Below are positions 62,068 through 64,000 of a DNA stretch of 64,000 bases, piece by piece; the stretch's first letter is position 1, and each line of letters opens with the position of its first letter. Origin of the DNA: an uncultured Clostridia bacterium (GTDB lineage: Bacteria > Bacillota > Clostridia > Oscillospirales > Acutalibacteraceae); the NCBI GenBank assembly GCA_945912145.1, contig CAMEBF010000004.1, positions 78,357-142,356 of the forward strand, in the 5' to 3' direction. The position numbers were made by a program, and so were the translations under genes. The notes under the pieces were generated by a model, which was not told the DNA's origin, searched no databases, and worked only from the letters and a program-made list of their open reading frames with translations.

Positions 62068-62204
62068 ATGGGCAAAGTTCAAAGTGCAAAGTGCAATTTC
62101 GGAAGCCCTGCGGGCTTGATTTTACGCCTGCGGCGCGCTTTTATAATGAATCTAAAGGCGAAGCCTTTTCCGACATTGAACTTTGAACTCTGCACTTTGA
62201 ACCT
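62068..62204. repeat. Heptad-armed hairpin element (AAAGTGC type)
   Basis: Left arm GTTCAAA, GTGCAAA, GTGCAA; core TTTCGGAAGCCC-TGC-GGGCTTGATTTTA; ACGCCTGCGGCGCGC; AAAGGC-gaa-GCCTTT; right arm GAACTTT, GAACTCT, GCACTTT, GAACC. It separates purC from purF. Upstream, GCGGAGC and GCTCCGC (62027-62049) form a separate stem. Confidence 0.85.
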
Positions 62205-62256
62205 TCAGAATCCCTACAGGCATTTATACACTATACATTAAGTTTAGGGTGAACTT

Positions 62257-63708
62257 ATGAGCACAATCCATGAAGAATGCGGAGTCTTCGGAATCTTCGC
62301 GCCGGAGACAACGGATGTGGCGCACGCCGTCTATTACGGTCTGTACGCCTTACAGCACAGAGGACAGGAAAGCTGCGGCATCGTCGTGAATGACGACGGT
62401 CTGTTCCATTCGTACCGTGATTTAGGTCTGGTGAACGATGTTTTCACCGCCGAACGGTTAAATGCTTTGGGGCAGGGCAATATCGCCGTCGGACATGTCC
62501 GCTACGGTACAACAGGCGTGACCGACCGAGCCAACGCGCAGCCCATCGTCGTCAATCACACCAAAGGCCGCATGGCCATCGCGCACAACGGCAACATCGT
62601 CAACTCCTACGAGCTGCGCACGGAACTGGAATTGCAGGGGTCGATCTTCCAGACGACCAGTGATACGGAGGTCATCGCCTATAACATCATCAAAGAGCGC
62701 ATCTCGTCGCCGTCCATCGAAGAGGCGGTCAACCGCGCGATGAACAAGATCAAGGGCGCGTATTCCCTCGTCATCATGTCGCCGTCCAAGCTCATCGCCG
62801 TCCGCGACGAAAACGGTTTCCGTCCGCTCTGCTACGGACAGTGCGACGACGGCAGCTATGTTGTGGCGTCCGAAACCTGCGCGCTTGACGCGGTGGGCGC
62901 GAAGTATATCCGCGATCTCGAGCCGGGCGAAATCCTGATCTTTGACAAAAAAGGAATCCGTCAGATTCTCGATCACGTCGGCAAAGCGCCGCGCTCGATG
63001 TGCGTTTTCGAGTACATCTACTTTGCGCGTCCCGATTCGATCATGGACGGCTGCTCGGTTCATCAGGCAAGGCTCAGAGCCGGTTCGTTCTTAGCGCTTG
63101 AGCATCCCGTCAATGCGGACGTCGTGGTCGGCGTTCCCGATTCGGGGCTCGACGCCGCCGTCGGTTATTCCCGTCAGTCGGGCATTCCCTACGGCATCGG
63201 CTTTATCAAAAATAAATACATCGGCAGGACGTTTATCTCTCCCGGGCAGAAATCACGCGAAGATAAAGTCCGCATCAAACTCAACCCCATCGCCGAAACG
63301 GTCAAGGGCAAGCGCGTCATTCTGATCGACGATTCCATCGTCCGCGGCACGACAAGCGCACGCATCGTTAAGCTCATCCGTGAAGCCGGCGCGACAGAAG
63401 TCCATATGCGCGTTTCCGCGCCGCCGTTCCTGAATCCCTGCTACTACGGCACGGACATTGATTCACGGGATAACCTGATCGCGTGTCATCACACGGTTGA
63501 GGAGATCGCGAAGATCATCGGCGTGGATTCCCTCGGCTATTTAAGCGTTGACAGCGTTAAAAAAATTGCCTGCGGCGGCAGGACGGATGGCTTCTGCACC
63601 GCCTGCTTCAGCGGCGACTATCCGACGGAGATCCCGACGGAAACCCATAAAAACAGATTTGAACAAAAGATTTCAGACAGACTCAAAGAGGAGGAAAACA
63701 ACCAGTGA
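62257..63708 (+). CDS. purF: Amidophosphoribosyltransferase
   Basis: First committed step of purine synthesis, makes phosphoribosylamine from PRPP and glutamine. The 483-residue protein has a short propeptide (MSTIHEE) before the N-terminal nucleophile in CGVFGIF, the glutaminase domain ([20 protein letters not shown]) and the PRPP motif [15 protein letters not shown]. Cysteines in [21 protein letters not shown] and [12 protein letters not shown] match the 4Fe-4S ligands of the Bacillus-type enzyme, so it is processed and oxygen-labile. Its stop overlaps the purM start as GTGA. Confidence 0.96.
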   Translation: MSTIHEECGVFGIFAPETTDVAHAVYYGLYALQHRGQESCGIVVNDDGLFHSYRDLGLVNDVFTAERLNALGQGNIAVGHVRYGTTGVTDRANAQPIVVNHTKGRMAIAHNGNIVNSYELRTELELQGSIFQTTSDTEVIAYNIIKERISSPSIEEAVNRAMNKIKGAYSLVIMSPSKLIAVRDENGFRPLCYGQCDDGSYVVASETCALDAVGAKYIRDLEPGEILIFDKKGIRQILDHVGKAPRSMCVFEYIYFARPDSIMDGCSVHQARLRAGSFLALEHPVNADVVVGVPDSGLDAAVGYSRQSGIPYGIGFIKNKYIGRTFISPGQKSREDKVRIKLNPIAETVKGKRVILIDDSIVRGTTSARIVKLIREAGATEVHMRVSAPPFLNPCYYGTDIDSRDNLIACHHTVEEIAKIIGVDSLGYLSVDSVKKIACGGRTDGFCTACFSGDYPTEIPTETHKNRFEQKISDRLKEEENNQ

Positions 63709-64000
63709 AAAGTTTCAGCGAAAGTTACAAAGAGGCCGGCGTCGATATTACCGCAGGCTACAAAGCGGTGGAGCTGATGAAGCAGCACATCGCCAGAACC
63801 ATGACGGGCGGCGCGCTCTCCGACATCGGCGGCTTCGGCGGCCTTTTCGAGCTGGATCTGACCGGCATCAGCAAGCCCGTTCTCGTCAGCGGAACGGACG
63901 GCGTCGGTACGAAGCTAAAGCTCGCGTTCCTGATGGACAAGCATGACACCGTCGGCATCGACTGCGTCGCCATGTGCGTCAACGACATCATCTGCTGCGG
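63705..64000 (+). CDS. purM: Phosphoribosylformylglycinamidine cyclo-ligase (partial)
   Basis: The first 98 residues of AIR synthetase; the gene runs out of the window. It starts with GTG at 63705 after GAGGAGG, overlapping purF by four bases. [46 protein letters not shown] and [16 protein letters not shown] are standard PurM sequence. Confidence 0.96.
   Translation, partial: MKSFSESYKEAGVDITAGYKAVELMKQHIARTMTGGALSDIGGFGGLFELDLTGISKPVLVSGTDGVGTKLKLAFLMDKHDTVGIDCVAMCVNDIICC

Overview
The window looks like a chromosomal segment of an endospore-forming Clostridia species (Bacillota), probably a gut or rumen Oscillospirales/Ruminococcaceae-type organism. Evidence: low-to-mid GC with strong AGGAGG ribosome-binding sites, SpoVAC and SpoVAD, the mreBCD-PBP2-MinD and rimP-nusA-ylxR-ylxQ-infB-rbfA operons in Bacillota order, an Fe-S-type PurF, single-chain GlyRS, a dockerin-like protein and several carbohydrate-active enzymes. 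All identifications come from reading motifs by eye; no database search was run.

Layout. 0-10 kb (minus strand): mgsA-hisS-aspS-lipoprotein hydrolase, then the cell-shape operon mreB-mreC-mreD-PBP2-minD. 10.3-18.8 kb (plus): a translation and RNA-metabolism operon from rimP to maf behind a promoter and a terminator-like leader hairpin. 18.9-26 kb (minus): an M23/LysM/G5 envelope peptidase and two polar amino-acid ABC importers flanking a YerC/TrpR-like regulator. 26-37 kb: spoVAC behind a good sigma-G-type promoter, a DUF4097/HAAS-like pair, M28 peptidase plus ribulokinase, an LtaS-like phosphoglycerol transferase, spoVAD, then a small alarmone synthetase, esterase and GNAT protein. 37.3-38.3 kb: an AT-rich gene-poor stretch with an orphan leader and insertion-sequence debris. 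38.3-43.2 kb: a divergent MurT/GatD pair, an LRR-dockerin protein, a 45-residue microprotein, a CmpB-type membrane protein, a TetR regulator and a candidate type I toxin-antitoxin locus. 43.2-47 kb (minus): a heterodimeric ABC exporter preceded by a short leader ORF and a terminator. 47-60.5 kb (plus, mostly): glyS, GH5, XRE regulator, metallophosphoesterase, TauE, GH35, a TIGR00300-like enzyme with a YfcC transporter, an EEP hydrolase, a zinc-ribbon membrane protein and an RluA synthase. 60.5-64 kb: a ZTP riboswitch and purE-purC-purF-purM (purM cut by the window end).

Across the window lies a dispersed family of intergenic elements made of inverted 7-bp tandem repeats around a common hairpin core. 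The heptad sequence differs between copies while the core is shared, and the copies sit at or just after the 3' ends of genes. The most distinctive loci are this repeat family, the convergent-promoter toxin-antitoxin candidate at 42.9-43.2 kb, the attenuated ABC-exporter leader at 46.9-47.1 kb, and a GatD homologue that appears to have lost both glutaminase catalytic residues.
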